This document shows positions 42,225 through 50,689 of a stretch of 64,000 bases of DNA, in pieces (the first letter of the stretch is position 1; every line of letters starts with the position of its first letter). The DNA lies in the NCBI RefSeq assembly GCF_026239675.1, contig NZ_JAPIVQ010000001.1, positions 310,001-374,000 on the forward strand, read 5' to 3'. The DNA is from Pedobacter sp. PLR. Its GTDB lineage: Bacteria > Bacteroidota > Bacteroidia > Sphingobacteriales > Sphingobacteriaceae. A model generated the notes under the pieces. That model was not told the DNA's origin. It saw only the letters and a program-made list of their open reading frames with translations, and did no database searches. Both the position numbers and the translations under genes were made by a program.

Positions 42225-43685
42225 CTATAAAGTAGATAAGGGAGCTAGTCTTTTGAGAACTAATTGTTTGAAATCAATAATTGCTGATAATTTAAAGAGA
42301 TAGCAGACTGCAAAATAGCTGATGAAATAACTAAGCCCTAAAACCATAATCCGGAGTAGATCGCCAAAATCAAATCTCAGCAGCACTTTGTCCAGAAAAA
42401 AACAACCTATCCCTATAAAACCTGATATAAATAAAGTGGGCAAAATATCTTCAACTTGCTTTTTAAATGGATAATTGATAAATCTGGCGCTATAACTAGA
42501 ATTGATGTAAAAAGCGAAAAAGCTAAAGATCAACTGGAAATAAAGCAGCCCATATATACCTAATGGAAACACACAAAATATCCCTATCACACATAATACC
42601 TTCTTGATAATTTCCAATCTTAGAAATAAACTTGTTTGCCCTTTTACTTTTAAAATGTTCAGGTTATAGGCATGTATGGGATACATCACACCGGCGACAC
42701 ATAAAATTTGAAAGTAAGGAACAGCGGGTAACCATTTATCTGTTAAAACCAATCTGAATAAAGGTTCAGCTATGACACACAAAGCGATTAAACTGGGTGC
42801 CATCCAAAAAAGAACCTGCAGCATTATTTTTTTATACACATTCAAAAGTTGTTCAGCATCATCGGCAATTTTAACGAACATTGGAAAAGTAACTTTATTA
42901 ATTGCGGATGAAATGATCCCAATTGGAAGCTGACTAATTGAATCGGCTCTGGAATAAAAGCCCAACTGTGCCGGGACGTAAAACTTGCCAATGAGAATCG
43001 CGTAAATATTTTGGTATAATTTATCCAGCAAACTGGATAAAGTGAGCTTATACCCGTAACTAAAATGATTTTTGAAGCTTTTGGAATCAAATAAAAGGAT
43101 GGGCCTCCAATTAGAAAAGTACCAATGCAGCATTGTAGATATCAACGAATTAATTAGGCTCATCCATACCAGACTCCACACTCCGTAACCCAGTTTCGCT
43201 AAAACAATTCCTAAAATCCCTCCACCTAAAACAGATGGAATCTGGATCATGGTCATTGTTTTGAATTTCATTTCCTTAACCAGAAGTGTTTGCTGAATCC
43301 CGAAAAATGCATTGATGATGAGTGCTATTCCATAAACGCGGACAACATTTGTAAGCACTGGCTGATGATAAAACATTGAAATTAAAGGAGCTGTAAAAAA
43401 CAAGATCAGGTAAACTACTGCACTTCCTAATAAATTAAAGTAAAAAACCGTGGAGCAATCATTTTGCGTCACCTCTGCGGTCCGAATAAGAGAAGAGGTC
43501 AAACCACTATCTAATAATGAATTACCAACGGCAATAAACACATATAACATGGCGATTAAACCAAATTCTGCTGGCGATAAGATCCTGGCTAGTATAATTG
43601 TGATAAAAAATCCAATAAATTTTGAGCTCAGTTCCTGCCCTACCGCCCAAAGAACACCATAAATTGTTTTCCCTTGTAGATCCAT
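42225..43685 (-). CDS. wzx: Lipid-linked oligosaccharide flippase (Wzx, MOP superfamily)
   Basis: 486 residues, about 12-14 membrane helices. The start TIYGVLWAVGQELSSKFIGF and the following ILARILSPAEFGLIAMLYVF are typical of polysaccharide transporters of the MOP superfamily (Wzx, WzxC-like). It would flip the completed undecaprenyl-linked repeat unit to the periplasm for the polymerase. It is the second gene of the arm, 5 bp after the dehydrogenase gene. Confidence 0.9.
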   Translation of the reverse strand: MDLQGKTIYGVLWAVGQELSSKFIGFFITIILARILSPAEFGLIAMLYVFIAVGNSLLDSGLTSSLIRTAEVTQNDCSTVFYFNLLGSAVVYLILFFTAPLISMFYHQPVLTNVVRVYGIALIINAFFGIQQTLLVKEMKFKTMTMIQIPSVLGGGILGIVLAKLGYGVWSLVWMSLINSLISTMLHWYFSNWRPILLFDSKSFKNHFSYGYKLTLSSLLDKLYQNIYAILIGKFYVPAQLGFYSRADSISQLPIGIISSAINKVTFPMFVKIADDAEQLLNVYKKIMLQVLFWMAPSLIALCVIAEPLFRLVLTDKWLPAVPYFQILCVAGVMYPIHAYNLNILKVKGQTSLFLRLEIIKKVLCVIGIFCVFPLGIYGLLYFQLIFSFFAFYINSSYSARFINYPFKKQVEDILPTLFISGFIGIGCFFLDKVLLRFDFGDLLRIMVLGLSYFISYFAVCYLFKLSAIIDFKQLVLKRLAPLSTL

Positions 43686-43690
43686 GATCT

Positions 43691-44983
43691 TTATAATCGG
43701 AAATCGACTGAGGCATTAGGAAGCAATGATTTGATATCGTATACCACAGTGTTCTTTTTACATAAGCTTGGCAGGTCAATGCTTTTAAACTCCTGATGGG
43801 CAACTGCTAATAATATCCCGTCGTATTTCCTGGTTTTAGACTCCCCATTCTCACATATAATTCCATACTCATGTTTCGCATGCGCCACATTTGCCCATGG
43901 ATCATGAACGGTTACCTGTACGTTATACTCTTTTAATCTTTTGATAATATCAATCACTTTCGTATTCCTGACATCCGGACAATTCTCTTTAAATGTAAAA
44001 CCCAATACCAGTACTTTTGCACCCACAATATGAGTGTCTTTTTGAATCATTTGCTTGATCAGCTGGTCTGCTACATAGGCGCCCATGCCATCATTAACTC
44101 TACGCCCAGCCAAAATAATCTCCGGGTGGTAACCCGCTTCCTGTGCCTTTTGCGCCAGATAATAAGGATCTACCCCAATACAGTGTCCACCAACGAGACC
44201 TGGTCTGAAATTTAAAAAGTTCCATTTAGTACTTGCTGCATCCAGTACCTCATTTGTGTTAATACCCAAACGATTAAAAATCATGGCCAACTCATTAACA
44301 AAGGCAATATTAATATCCCGTTGTGCATTTTCAATGATCTTGGCAGCCTCTGCAACTTTAATACAGGATGCTTTATGGGTACCTGCTACAATAATGGATT
44401 TGTATAATTGATCTACGATTTCAGCGATCTCAGGCGTAGAACCTGAAGTTATTTTAAGTATGTTGGCCACTGTATGTTTTTTATCCCCGGGGTTAATCCG
44501 TTCCGGAGAATAACCAGCAAAGAAATCAACGTTAAATTCAAGACCGGAGATTCTGGCTAATACGGGCACACATTCATCTTCAGTAACTCCCGGATAAACC
44601 GTTGATTCATAAATTACAATATCCCCTGGTTTAAGAACCCCGCCAACAGTAATGCTTGCGTTAATTAAGGGCATCAAATTAGGCCGGTTATTTTTGTCTA
44701 CCGGCGTAGGCACGGTAACAATAAAAATCGTACAGTTTTTTAGGATTTCGGGATCATTGGTACAGTACAAACCTTGTGCAGTACTGCAGTCTCTGGTCAG
44801 GACTTCATTCAATAGCCCGGCATCAATTTCAAGCGTATGATCAAACCCGGAGTTGAGTTCGGAAATACGTTCTTCATTAATATCAAAACCCAATACTTTG
44901 TATTTCTTTGCAAATTCTACAGCCAGGGGCAGCCCTACATAACCGAGGCCGATAATACCAATTTTAGTGCGTGAGTCTAGCAT
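43691..44983 (-). CDS. UDP-HexNAc/hexose 6-dehydrogenase (WbpA/TviB-type)
   Basis: 430 residues. A nucleotide-sugar dehydrogenase. [20 protein letters not shown] binds NAD, and the [16 protein letters not shown] and [16 protein letters not shown] segments follow. The catalytic Cys is in [39 protein letters not shown] is in the C-terminal domain. The [20 protein letters not shown] block fits the TviB/WbpO subgroup that oxidises UDP-GlcNAc or UDP-GalNAc to the uronate. As the first gene of the 24-kb arm it feeds the uronic-acid branch with the epimerase at 31573. Confidence 0.9.
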   Translation of the reverse strand: MLDSRTKIGIIGLGYVGLPLAVEFAKKYKVLGFDINEERISELNSGFDHTLEIDAGLLNEVLTRDCSTAQGLYCTNDPEILKNCTIFIVTVPTPVDKNNRPNLMPLINASITVGGVLKPGDIVIYESTVYPGVTEDECVPVLARISGLEFNVDFFAGYSPERINPGDKKHTVANILKITSGSTPEIAEIVDQLYKSIIVAGTHKASCIKVAEAAKIIENAQRDINIAFVNELAMIFNRLGINTNEVLDAASTKWNFLNFRPGLVGGHCIGVDPYYLAQKAQEAGYHPEIILAGRRVNDGMGAYVADQLIKQMIQKDTHIVGAKVLVLGFTFKENCPDVRNTKVIDIIKRLKEYNVQVTVHDPWANVAHAKHEYGIICENGESKTRKYDGILLAVAHQEFKSIDLPSLCKKNTVVYDIKSLLPNASVDFRL

Positions 44984-45697
44984 GTTAAAGGTTTTATTAA
45001 TAGATGAATCAGAAAATGATTATGAAATTTTTGCTTCCTTAAAAGCATATGGAGGCACAACATAGCTCATGATGGTGCTCCTTAATGTATTTGATTATTG
45101 CAAAATAATTGATGATAAGCTTAAATAAGTGTGGTCACTTATAGCTTCGCCACTTCAGTTACAGTAGCTGATTTTGAACTAAAATATCCGAGAAACATCT
45201 CCCCTCCCAAATAGAAATTGTTCCGCCAATTGTTCAGACTGTTTATCTTGAAAATTAGCTTCTGTATAAAATCACTTTTATATCAGCGATTTCGTAGAAT
45301 AAAGCTAGGTAATTATTATGGAGAAAATAGCGAATATGTAAAAGTTGTCAATCTATTGTAAAGTCTATACAGACCATTTTACAATAGTGTAAAAATAAGG
45401 CCTCATAGGTGCATCTGCAATTCCCCATTTTTACTCAATTAACCAATCAGTTGTAAATATCAGCCTGGTAACAGAACTGTACAAGAAAATATTTCATTCT
45501 ACAATTATATTCACAGTACTGGTTAAATTGAATAATTCAGTAATTATTCTCAATATGATGAATCAATATTGTACAGCAAACACAAAATTTGCTGATTTGG
45601 TATCATTTTTTCATGGTATTAGGTAAGATCAGCACATCCAACTGATCGGGTATATTTTGGTAATAGGATTAAGTTAAATTTAAACTACCTACAAATT
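44984..45697. other. 714-bp divergent regulatory region of the polysaccharide arm
   Basis: AT-rich and without a credible gene. It must hold the leader and promoter of the minus-strand arm and the promoter of the HTH gene at 45698. It contains a long inverted repeat at 45353-45387 (separate entry), a weaker one (GGAGGCAC at 45051, GTGCTCC at 45075) and several GTACA or TACAGT words. No exact TAnnTTTG box pairs with a -33 TTTG on either strand, so the promoter may need an activator. Confidence 0.6.
45353..45387. promoter_or_regulatory. Inverted repeat in the leader region of the polysaccharide arm
   Basis: CTATTGTAAA (45353-45362) and TTTACAATAG (45378-45387) are perfect 10-bp arms. Inside, GTCT and AGAC pair around ATAC. 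It could be a dimeric operator or, in RNA, a 14-bp hairpin. It lies about 370 bp upstream of the dehydrogenase gene and 310 bp upstream of the HTH gene. Confidence 0.55.
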
Positions 45698-46108
45698 ATG
45701 ACACCTAATAGAGGAGATGTGATCGAACGTGTAGTACGTAAAAAGATCGGAATCAGCGAGCTTTCCAGAAAGCTTCATGTTAGTAGAACAGCTATCTACA
45801 ATTGGTTTGAATATGGCCAGGTAAACCTGGAGACCATCTGTAAAATTGGCGAGGCTATAGATTATGATTTCACAAAAGAATTTCCGGAGGAATTTGCAAG
45901 TGCTCAAAATTTAAAAATTACTGAGAATGCAAATAGCCAGGGAAAACAGGATGAGGATGGCAATCATGCAGTAGATTACTGGATGACCAAATACATCAGC
46001 CTGCTGGAGAAATACAATGATTTGTTAGTCGACATGACGCATACCAATTCAAATGTCAATTTAAATCCACGCGGTCCGGAGCACCCGACTCATTTAAGTA
46101 TTCGGTAA
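45698..46108 (+). CDS. Small helix-turn-helix regulator, paralogue of the 20516 gene
   Basis: 136 residues. The HTH region GISELSRKLHVSRTAIYNWF (about 18-37) is followed by ICKIGEAIDYDFTKEFPEEF. The C-terminal helix AVDYWMTKYISLLEKYNDLL matches block by block with the protein encoded at 20516-20905. The gene diverges from the first gene of the polysaccharide arm, so it is well placed to control that arm, and its paralogue closes it. I do not recognise a named family beyond a generic HTH. Start ATG 45698 is the only one that keeps the conserved N-terminus. Confidence 0.78.
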   Translation: MTPNRGDVIERVVRKKIGISELSRKLHVSRTAIYNWFEYGQVNLETICKIGEAIDYDFTKEFPEEFASAQNLKITENANSQGKQDEDGNHAVDYWMTKYISLLEKYNDLLVDMTHTNSNVNLNPRGPEHPTHLSIR

Positions 46109-46393
46109 CCCGGGTCTTTCGCTTGCGCATAATAATTAAAAAGCCAGTTTTCCCATCAACAGTCGTTGCTACCCTGTTTTAACCGTTATATTTCTATCGG
46201 GACACCTGGTTAATGATCTTTTTTAAGCAAAACTTTTATCATTCCTTCAATTAAGATAGCCTAAAGGTATATTGTCAGTAAAAAAAAGTAAAATATTCTG
46301 TCGTGAAAACACAAATGTTATATTTAATTTTATTAAGTTTACATAAACAATTTTAACATTGTTTGCGCTCAAACCAACGAACAGCTTTCCTGT

Positions 46394-47350
46394 ATGAAAA
46401 ATATTGCTCGTTTACTGAATGATTTAAATAACATGAGTCCGATTTCGGCTGGCTTCTGGAATGATATCCAGCCAATGATGATTGAAAAAAACAGAAAAAC
46501 GGGTTATGTATTTATAAAACCAGGTCATATCGCCAATAAAGCCTGGCAATTGGTTTCCGGGTTTATTTTAACCATTAGAACCGGTCCGAATGGGGAAGAA
46601 ATTGTGGCGGGGATATATTACCCCAATGATATTGTCACAGACTTAGAAAGCTTTTTTGAAACCATTCCTGCCCGCTTTAAATTCATAGCCGGAAGCGATG
46701 TAACTGTACTGGAAATCAAAAGATCCGATGTAATGAAGCTGGAACAATATCCGGAAACAAATAAACTGATCCAACATGTTGCCATTATAGGGAAGAAAGG
46801 CACAGAAGACAACAATCAAATGCTTCGGCTACCTGAAGAAGAAAGGGTTAAATTCTTTCTGGAAAACTACCCTGTTACTGGTTTACCTGCTCATTACTGT
46901 GCTTCCTTCCTAAACTTAAACATAGAAAGTTATTTAATAAAAGTGGAAGGTTTAATGTCTTCCGATCAGATCAAATCAAGGGAAGCAGGCACAAATCAAC
47001 AAAATGATCTGGAAAAAAGCGGCAGTATTGCCTATAAGATCATCGCCTTTTTAATAGCCAATTATACTAAACCCGATATCGGCAATACCCGGAAAATCGC
47101 CGCATTATTTAACATGACGAGTGTGACTTTAAACCGGTTGTTTATTAAGACTTTTGGTTGCACCATACCTAAATTTATTACGAAACGCCGAATGGTGGAT
47201 GCAGAGAAGATGCTAAGGAACGAGACATTGACTGTGGGAAAAGTAGCAATTGCTGTCGGATACAAAAACATCTACCATTTTAGCAAAGCTTTTAAAAGTT
47301 ATTATGGATATCCTCCTAAGCAAGGAAAACCAAACAAATACACCTTTTAG
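46394..47350 (+). CDS. Transcription regulator fusing a cNMP-binding-like fold to an AraC HTH
   Basis: 318 residues. The N-terminal ~200 residues resemble a Crp-type effector domain (RKTGYVFIKPGHIANKAWQL, EIVAGIYYPNDIVTDLESFF, VTVLEIKRSDVMKL) with a degenerate Crp-like helical part (LRLPEEERVKFFLENYP). The C-terminal ~100 residues are an AraC double HTH (TRKIAALFNMTSVTLNRLFI, KVAIAVGYKNIYHFSKAFKS, YYGYPPKQ). This combination is not the standard cupin-type AraC architecture. No ligand residues for cyclic nucleotide are evident, so the effector is unknown. It is the first of three regulators in a row in the same direction. Confidence 0.8.
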   Translation: MKNIARLLNDLNNMSPISAGFWNDIQPMMIEKNRKTGYVFIKPGHIANKAWQLVSGFILTIRTGPNGEEIVAGIYYPNDIVTDLESFFETIPARFKFIAGSDVTVLEIKRSDVMKLEQYPETNKLIQHVAIIGKKGTEDNNQMLRLPEEERVKFFLENYPVTGLPAHYCASFLNLNIESYLIKVEGLMSSDQIKSREAGTNQQNDLEKSGSIAYKIIAFLIANYTKPDIGNTRKIAALFNMTSVTLNRLFIKTFGCTIPKFITKRRMVDAEKMLRNETLTVGKVAIAVGYKNIYHFSKAFKSYYGYPPKQGKPNKYTF

Positions 47351-47363
47351 TAGTTATTTATAC

Positions 47364-47394
47364 TTTTTATACACCGAATTGAAGTTTTTATACA
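47364..47394 (+). promoter_or_regulatory. Direct repeats upstream of AraC gene
   Basis: TTTTTATACA occurs at 47364-47373 and 47385-47394, 21 bp apart, or two helical turns on the same face. A partial copy (TTTATAC) lies at 47357-47363. AraC-family proteins typically bind direct repeats of this spacing, so this may be an autoregulatory site of the gene at 47461 or a target of the one at 46394. Confidence 0.4.
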
Positions 47395-47460
47395 AAAAAT
47401 GTAAATTTTAGCTGTTTTTTTTCGGAGACGAAGTGATTAAGTTTGATAAAAGACATATTC

Positions 47461-48441
47461 ATGCGCTCTCACGTTAAATTACTTCAAAAGCCATTATCGG
47501 TAATTAACTGCCCCATCGATCAACGATCTGCTTTGACTCAGCTTCCTTTGAAACTGGCAGAGGCCTGTTATGTGACTTTAGAAAAGTCCGATATTTTGGT
47601 GCAATCTATCAGGCATCATCTGTTTTATTTTCAATGTTATGATTATAAGGTGAAAACGAATTTCGAAATAGATTTTGAAATCACGGAGAATTCGTTTTTT
47701 ATGCTCGCCATACAGGAAAGCTCTTCTATTCTTTATAACCATTCCGGTGATATTTTATCAGAAATGTCAGGTGATTCCTGCAGATTGGCTTACCTCAAAG
47801 CAGGGAAATACAAGCGCAGTTTATCGGCAGGAAACTACCGGGTGGTATTGTTAACGATCAGACCGGAATGGCTCATTTCCAAATACGGAGAACTCGAGGA
47901 GCTCAGTGAATTGATTAGCAGCTTTAAAAACGGCGTATTGGAGAGCTATAGTTTACCTGGTTTTAATATCGCAGCACAGTTATTCAATAGCCTCAGGAAG
48001 CTGAACACCCTATCTGAACGAAGAGATGCCGAAATCGACTTGTATATATTTTTAAATGATTGCATCCGTAGGTACATGCTTAAAGTGAGCCAGGGGCTGG
48101 TCAATGTAAAATACCAGGAGGGCAAAGCAAAGGAAATCGCAGACTTTGTAACAAAGAATTATGCCAGCAAAGTGGTTGGTGATGAAACTGGTTTGGCCGA
48201 TCGGTTTATGATGTCTAAAACAATGCTGGTCAGACTGGCAAAACTTGCTTTTGACAGGCCTTTGCATCAACAGGTGATTGAACTGCGGATGCATCATGGT
48301 TTGAAAATGCTTTTGACTACTCAAACTACTGTCCGGGAGATTTCTGCAAGCGTTGGTTATGGTGACCCCAAATATTTTAGCCGCGCATTTAAAAAGAGAT
48401 TTGGCATTGCCCCGAATGAAACCAGAGTCACCGTGAGGTAG
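47461..48441 (+). CDS. AraC-family transcription regulator
   Basis: 326 residues from ATG 47461. A TTG 18 bp earlier is possible but unlikely. The N-terminal ligand part (about 1-215) has no motif I can name. The C-terminal AraC HTH pair (about 225-326) shows LADRFMMSKTMLVRLAKLAF followed by HQQVIELRMHHGLKMLL, then VREISASVGYGDPKYFSRAF and KKRFGIAPNETR. This is the classic AraC layout. It lies 110 bp after the fusion regulator. The Crp/Fnr gene downstream has its own promoter box, so the three may be independently controlled. Confidence 0.88.
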   Translation: MRSHVKLLQKPLSVINCPIDQRSALTQLPLKLAEACYVTLEKSDILVQSIRHHLFYFQCYDYKVKTNFEIDFEITENSFFMLAIQESSSILYNHSGDILSEMSGDSCRLAYLKAGKYKRSLSAGNYRVVLLTIRPEWLISKYGELEELSELISSFKNGVLESYSLPGFNIAAQLFNSLRKLNTLSERRDAEIDLYIFLNDCIRRYMLKVSQGLVNVKYQEGKAKEIADFVTKNYASKVVGDETGLADRFMMSKTMLVRLAKLAFDRPLHQQVIELRMHHGLKMLLTTQTTVREISASVGYGDPKYFSRAFKKRFGIAPNETRVTVR

Positions 48442-48525
48442 CCAGTGGCAGGTGGACTTTTCCTTTACAACTTACAGTTCTATTTCAATTTATTTTGAAA
48501 GAAAAGTCCGTTTGAACGCAAAGAA

Positions 48526-48533
48526 TACGTTTG
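48526..48533 (+). promoter_or_regulatory. Possible -7 box for Crp/Fnr gene
   Basis: TACGTTTG is an exact TAnnTTTG match, 107 bp before the crp-like ATG and 42 bp before a possible leader ORF. No -33 TTTG lies at 19-21 bp. An inverted repeat GGACTTTTC (48454-48462)/GAAAAGTCC (48501-48509) lies just upstream and might be a regulator site. Confidence 0.4.
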
Positions 48534-48574
48534 TAACTTTATAACAATCAACACCTTACAAACAACCTCTCAAA

Positions 48575-48643
48575 ATGAATAACGCAAACAAAATCTCCTT
48601 CCCTATCCGAATTTGTTGTCACATTTTTAATCAGGAGCTATGA
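48575..48643 (+). CDS. Possible 22-codon leader ORF overlapping crp start
   Basis: ATG at 48575 opens a 22-codon frame (MNNANKISFPIRICCHIFNQ, then E-L). Its TGA overlaps the ATG of the Crp/Fnr gene (ATGA). Translation of this short frame would end exactly where the regulator begins, suggesting coupling. Coding potential cannot be judged at this length. Confidence 0.25.
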   Translation: MNNANKISFPIRICCHIFNQEL

Positions 48644-49281
48644 AAGCACGTGGAAATGAATCAAACAGAGCAAGATTAAAACTGATCATGAACAAAGAAA
48701 TAATTCCAAAAATGGAATTACTGGTCGGCCCCTTAACCCGGGAATGCATTGAATTTATTATGTCAAGCAGCAGGTTAAAACAGATAAAAAAAGATCAATA
48801 TATTGAAGAAAGCGGACCTTTTGAGGATGGTCACTTACACTATCTCTACAGTGGAATTGCCCATAGTTTCTACTATCATGACGAATCCGACAAAACATTT
48901 GTTACGCGTCTATGGAAAAAGGATGATATCCTGTTTGATGTAAATAGTTTCGTAAACTATGAAGACAGAAAAGAGGATATCCAAATGTTAGAAGACGGTG
49001 AGCTCATCTCCATAGGTCATTATCATCTAAAAAGTTTACTCAACAATTCTCCGCAGCTGCTAACGCTCTCCACTCACTTACAGATAGAAAGGGAAACTTA
49101 CAATAAGTTTTATCAGCATCTGTTAAAATCAAATGTTGAAGAGCGACTTAGCTTGTTTCTAAAGCATAATCCAACCATTATCAATAGGATAAACAAGGAT
49201 TTTATTGCGCAACACTTAAATGTCTCCAGATCCAGGTTGAGCACAGCCTATGCCCAATACAAGCTGAATAGAGACCATTAA
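48640..49281 (+). CDS. Crp/Fnr-family transcription regulator
   Basis: 213 residues. A cNMP-binding-type beta-roll (about 30-125: LKQIKKDQYIEESGPFEDGH, LHYLYSGIAHSFYYH, LWKKDDILFDVNSFVNYEDR). A long dimer helix region follows, then a C-terminal winged HTH (INKDFIAQHLNVSRSRLSTA). No Fe-S cysteines and no clear cyclic-nucleotide phosphate motif, as in many Bacteroidota members with unknown effectors. AGGAG lies just before the ATG at 48640; an in-frame ATG at 48688 is an alternative start. Two operator palindromes for a Crp-type dimer lie 12-50 bp after its stop. Confidence 0.85.
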   Translation: MKARGNESNRARLKLIMNKEIIPKMELLVGPLTRECIEFIMSSSRLKQIKKDQYIEESGPFEDGHLHYLYSGIAHSFYYHDESDKTFVTRLWKKDDILFDVNSFVNYEDRKEDIQMLEDGELISIGHYHLKSLLNNSPQLLTLSTHLQIERETYNKFYQHLLKSNVEERLSLFLKHNPTIINRINKDFIAQHLNVSRSRLSTAYAQYKLNRDH

Positions 49282-49292
49282 GCTGCGAATTC

Positions 49293-49330
49293 TGTTACAT
49301 ATGTAACACGCGTTTGTTGCATATGTAACA
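49293..49330 (+). promoter_or_regulatory. Two Crp-type palindromic operators 22 bp apart
   Basis: TGTTACATATGTAACA (49293-49308) is a perfect 16-bp palindrome. TGTTGCATATGTAACA (49315-49330) differs at one base. Their centres are 22 bp apart, two helical turns. With the -7 box at 49352-49359 the centres fall near -41 and -63, the positions where Crp-type activators touch RNA polymerase. Confidence 0.7.
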
Positions 49331-49351
49331 AAAATCAGTTAAAACACCCCT

Positions 49352-49359
49352 TACATTTG
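49352..49359 (+). promoter_or_regulatory. -7 box of the 49388 gene
   Basis: TACATTTG is an exact TAnnTTTG match 29 bp before the ATG. The -33 element is missing, and the second palindrome ends close to where it would be. That is the pattern of an activator-dependent promoter. Confidence 0.6.
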
Positions 49360-49387
49360 GTATAACAAAACGCTAATCATTAATACT

Positions 49388-49852
49388 ATGAACGCTGATA
49401 AAAGAATCTATTTCGTAAAACCAAAAAGGTATGATGTGATGGATGAAGTCTATGCTGTTTTTGACAACAAAGAAAAAGCGCAGCAGTTTATAGGAGGTTT
49501 TAAAAGTGACGCTTGTCTTGAAATCATTGATGGGATCTTAAACCCGGATCCCATCTCTGATCAAAAGCAGAGTGCCTACTATATCTCTATTGAACAAACT
49601 AATAGTACAGCCAGAGATATTTTTATGTGCGATAGCACTTGCGATATAGAAGAAACAAAAAATGAAGAACATAACATCTGCTTTTATGGAGGAGCAGAAA
49701 GTCATCATGGTTTATTTATCTCGAAGGTATTTGCAGAAAATGAAGAACAGGCATTAAGAAAAGTAATTGACATAAGAAATGAGGCGATTGTAAGTGGTGA
49801 ATGGGATTTCGCCTGGGAAAGGCATAAGTTACACCAGTCGCGGTTTAAATAG
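49388..49852 (+). CDS. Hypothetical soluble protein next to Crp-type operators
   Basis: 154 residues; I do not recognise the family. No signal peptide or membrane helix. The sequence is acidic, with an N-terminal alpha/beta part (RIYFVKPKRYDVMDEVYAVF) and a central CDSTCDIEE segment. A C-terminal part reads FYGGAESHHGLFISKVFAEN followed by EEQALRKVIDIRNEAIVSGE, which looks like a small alpha-beta domain. It is expressed from the promoter with twin palindromes and is probably a main target of the adjacent Crp/Fnr regulator. Confidence 0.6.
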   Translation: MNADKRIYFVKPKRYDVMDEVYAVFDNKEKAQQFIGGFKSDACLEIIDGILNPDPISDQKQSAYYISIEQTNSTARDIFMCDSTCDIEETKNEEHNICFYGGAESHHGLFISKVFAENEEQALRKVIDIRNEAIVSGEWDFAWERHKLHQSRFK

Positions 49853-50120
49853 TAAGCAGGTAACACACATAAAACCAACTTAATATAGTTTTTAATCTGA
49901 AAGGGCCGCGGGCTGAAATTCGGGAATTAGTCCCGGTCTCTTTCCAGAAAATTGATGTTGCAGGAAAATATAGAGTATGATGATTTCGAATGCCAGCTTA
50001 CCAAATCCCGATCACGATAACCCTGCGGGTTATGGCACAGATGGATTACTCAACAAATCAACTCTATATGACTTGCAACAGCTAAAGAAATTAATAATTG
50101 CAGGGTCAAAAATTACAAAA

Positions 50121-50588
50121 ATGGAAACAACATTGAAAAAATCATCGAGATTTCATCTTTCTGAAAAAGCAAAAGAGATTACCATTGATGCTGTAGCGTA
50201 TGTTTTTATCGCGCTGTTCATTTATACGGCAACAGATAAATTCTGGAACATGGAGGTGTTCGTGAAGTTCATGAGCAGACTTGATCTGATACATGCTACA
50301 GGGAAGTATATAGCTTGGTTGATTCCGATAACTGAAATTGTAATTTCAATCTTTTTGATGGTTCCTATAACACGAAAGAAGGGGCTCATTGCGTCAGGGG
50401 CATTGATGACGGTATTTACGCTTTACCTCATTTATATGAAAATATTTATTGCAGTGATTCCTTGTCATTGTGGAGGAGTAATAAGCAAATTATCCTGGAC
50501 AGAACACATTTGGTTCAACCTGATTTTTATTCTTTTAGCGGGAATTTCAATTTTCTTTTCCCATAAAAACACTAACATAACTTACTAA
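50121..50588 (+). CDS. MauE/DoxX-like redox-associated membrane protein
   Basis: 155 residues from ATG 50121. The frame is open back to 49977, but the extra 48 residues do not look like this family. Four membrane helices (AVAYVFIALFIYTATDKF, YIAWLIPITEIVISIFLMV, LIASGALMTVFTLYLIYMKI, WFNLIFILLAGISIFF). A C-x-C-GG motif (IPCHCGGVISKLSW) stands between helices 3 and 4, as in MauE-like proteins that pass electrons to exported disulfides. It is encoded directly before two small exported proteins with a conserved cysteine pair, and a TlpA-type thioredoxin is encoded convergently nearby. A redox role is inferred from the motif. Confidence 0.72.
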   Translation: METTLKKSSRFHLSEKAKEITIDAVAYVFIALFIYTATDKFWNMEVFVKFMSRLDLIHATGKYIAWLIPITEIVISIFLMVPITRKKGLIASGALMTVFTLYLIYMKIFIAVIPCHCGGVISKLSWTEHIWFNLIFILLAGISIFFSHKNTNITY

Positions 50589-50689
50589 GAACCATCCATA
50601 TGGCTTATAAAGAATTTACGCGTAATGCAGGTTAAAGCTGTGTCCTGAGTAAAATACGGCAGCATTAAATCACTTAAACTATAAACATT

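Noticed and set aside
44984..45697. Invertible promoter as in Bacteroides capsule loci
   Set aside because: The inverted repeat at 45353-45387 has only 15 bp between arms, too little to contain a promoter, and no site-specific recombinase gene is present.
49977..50120. 48-residue N-terminal extension of the MauE-like protein
   Set aside because: The frame is open but hydrophilic and unlike the family; ATG 50121 directly precedes the expected start. A separate small coding role cannot be fully excluded.
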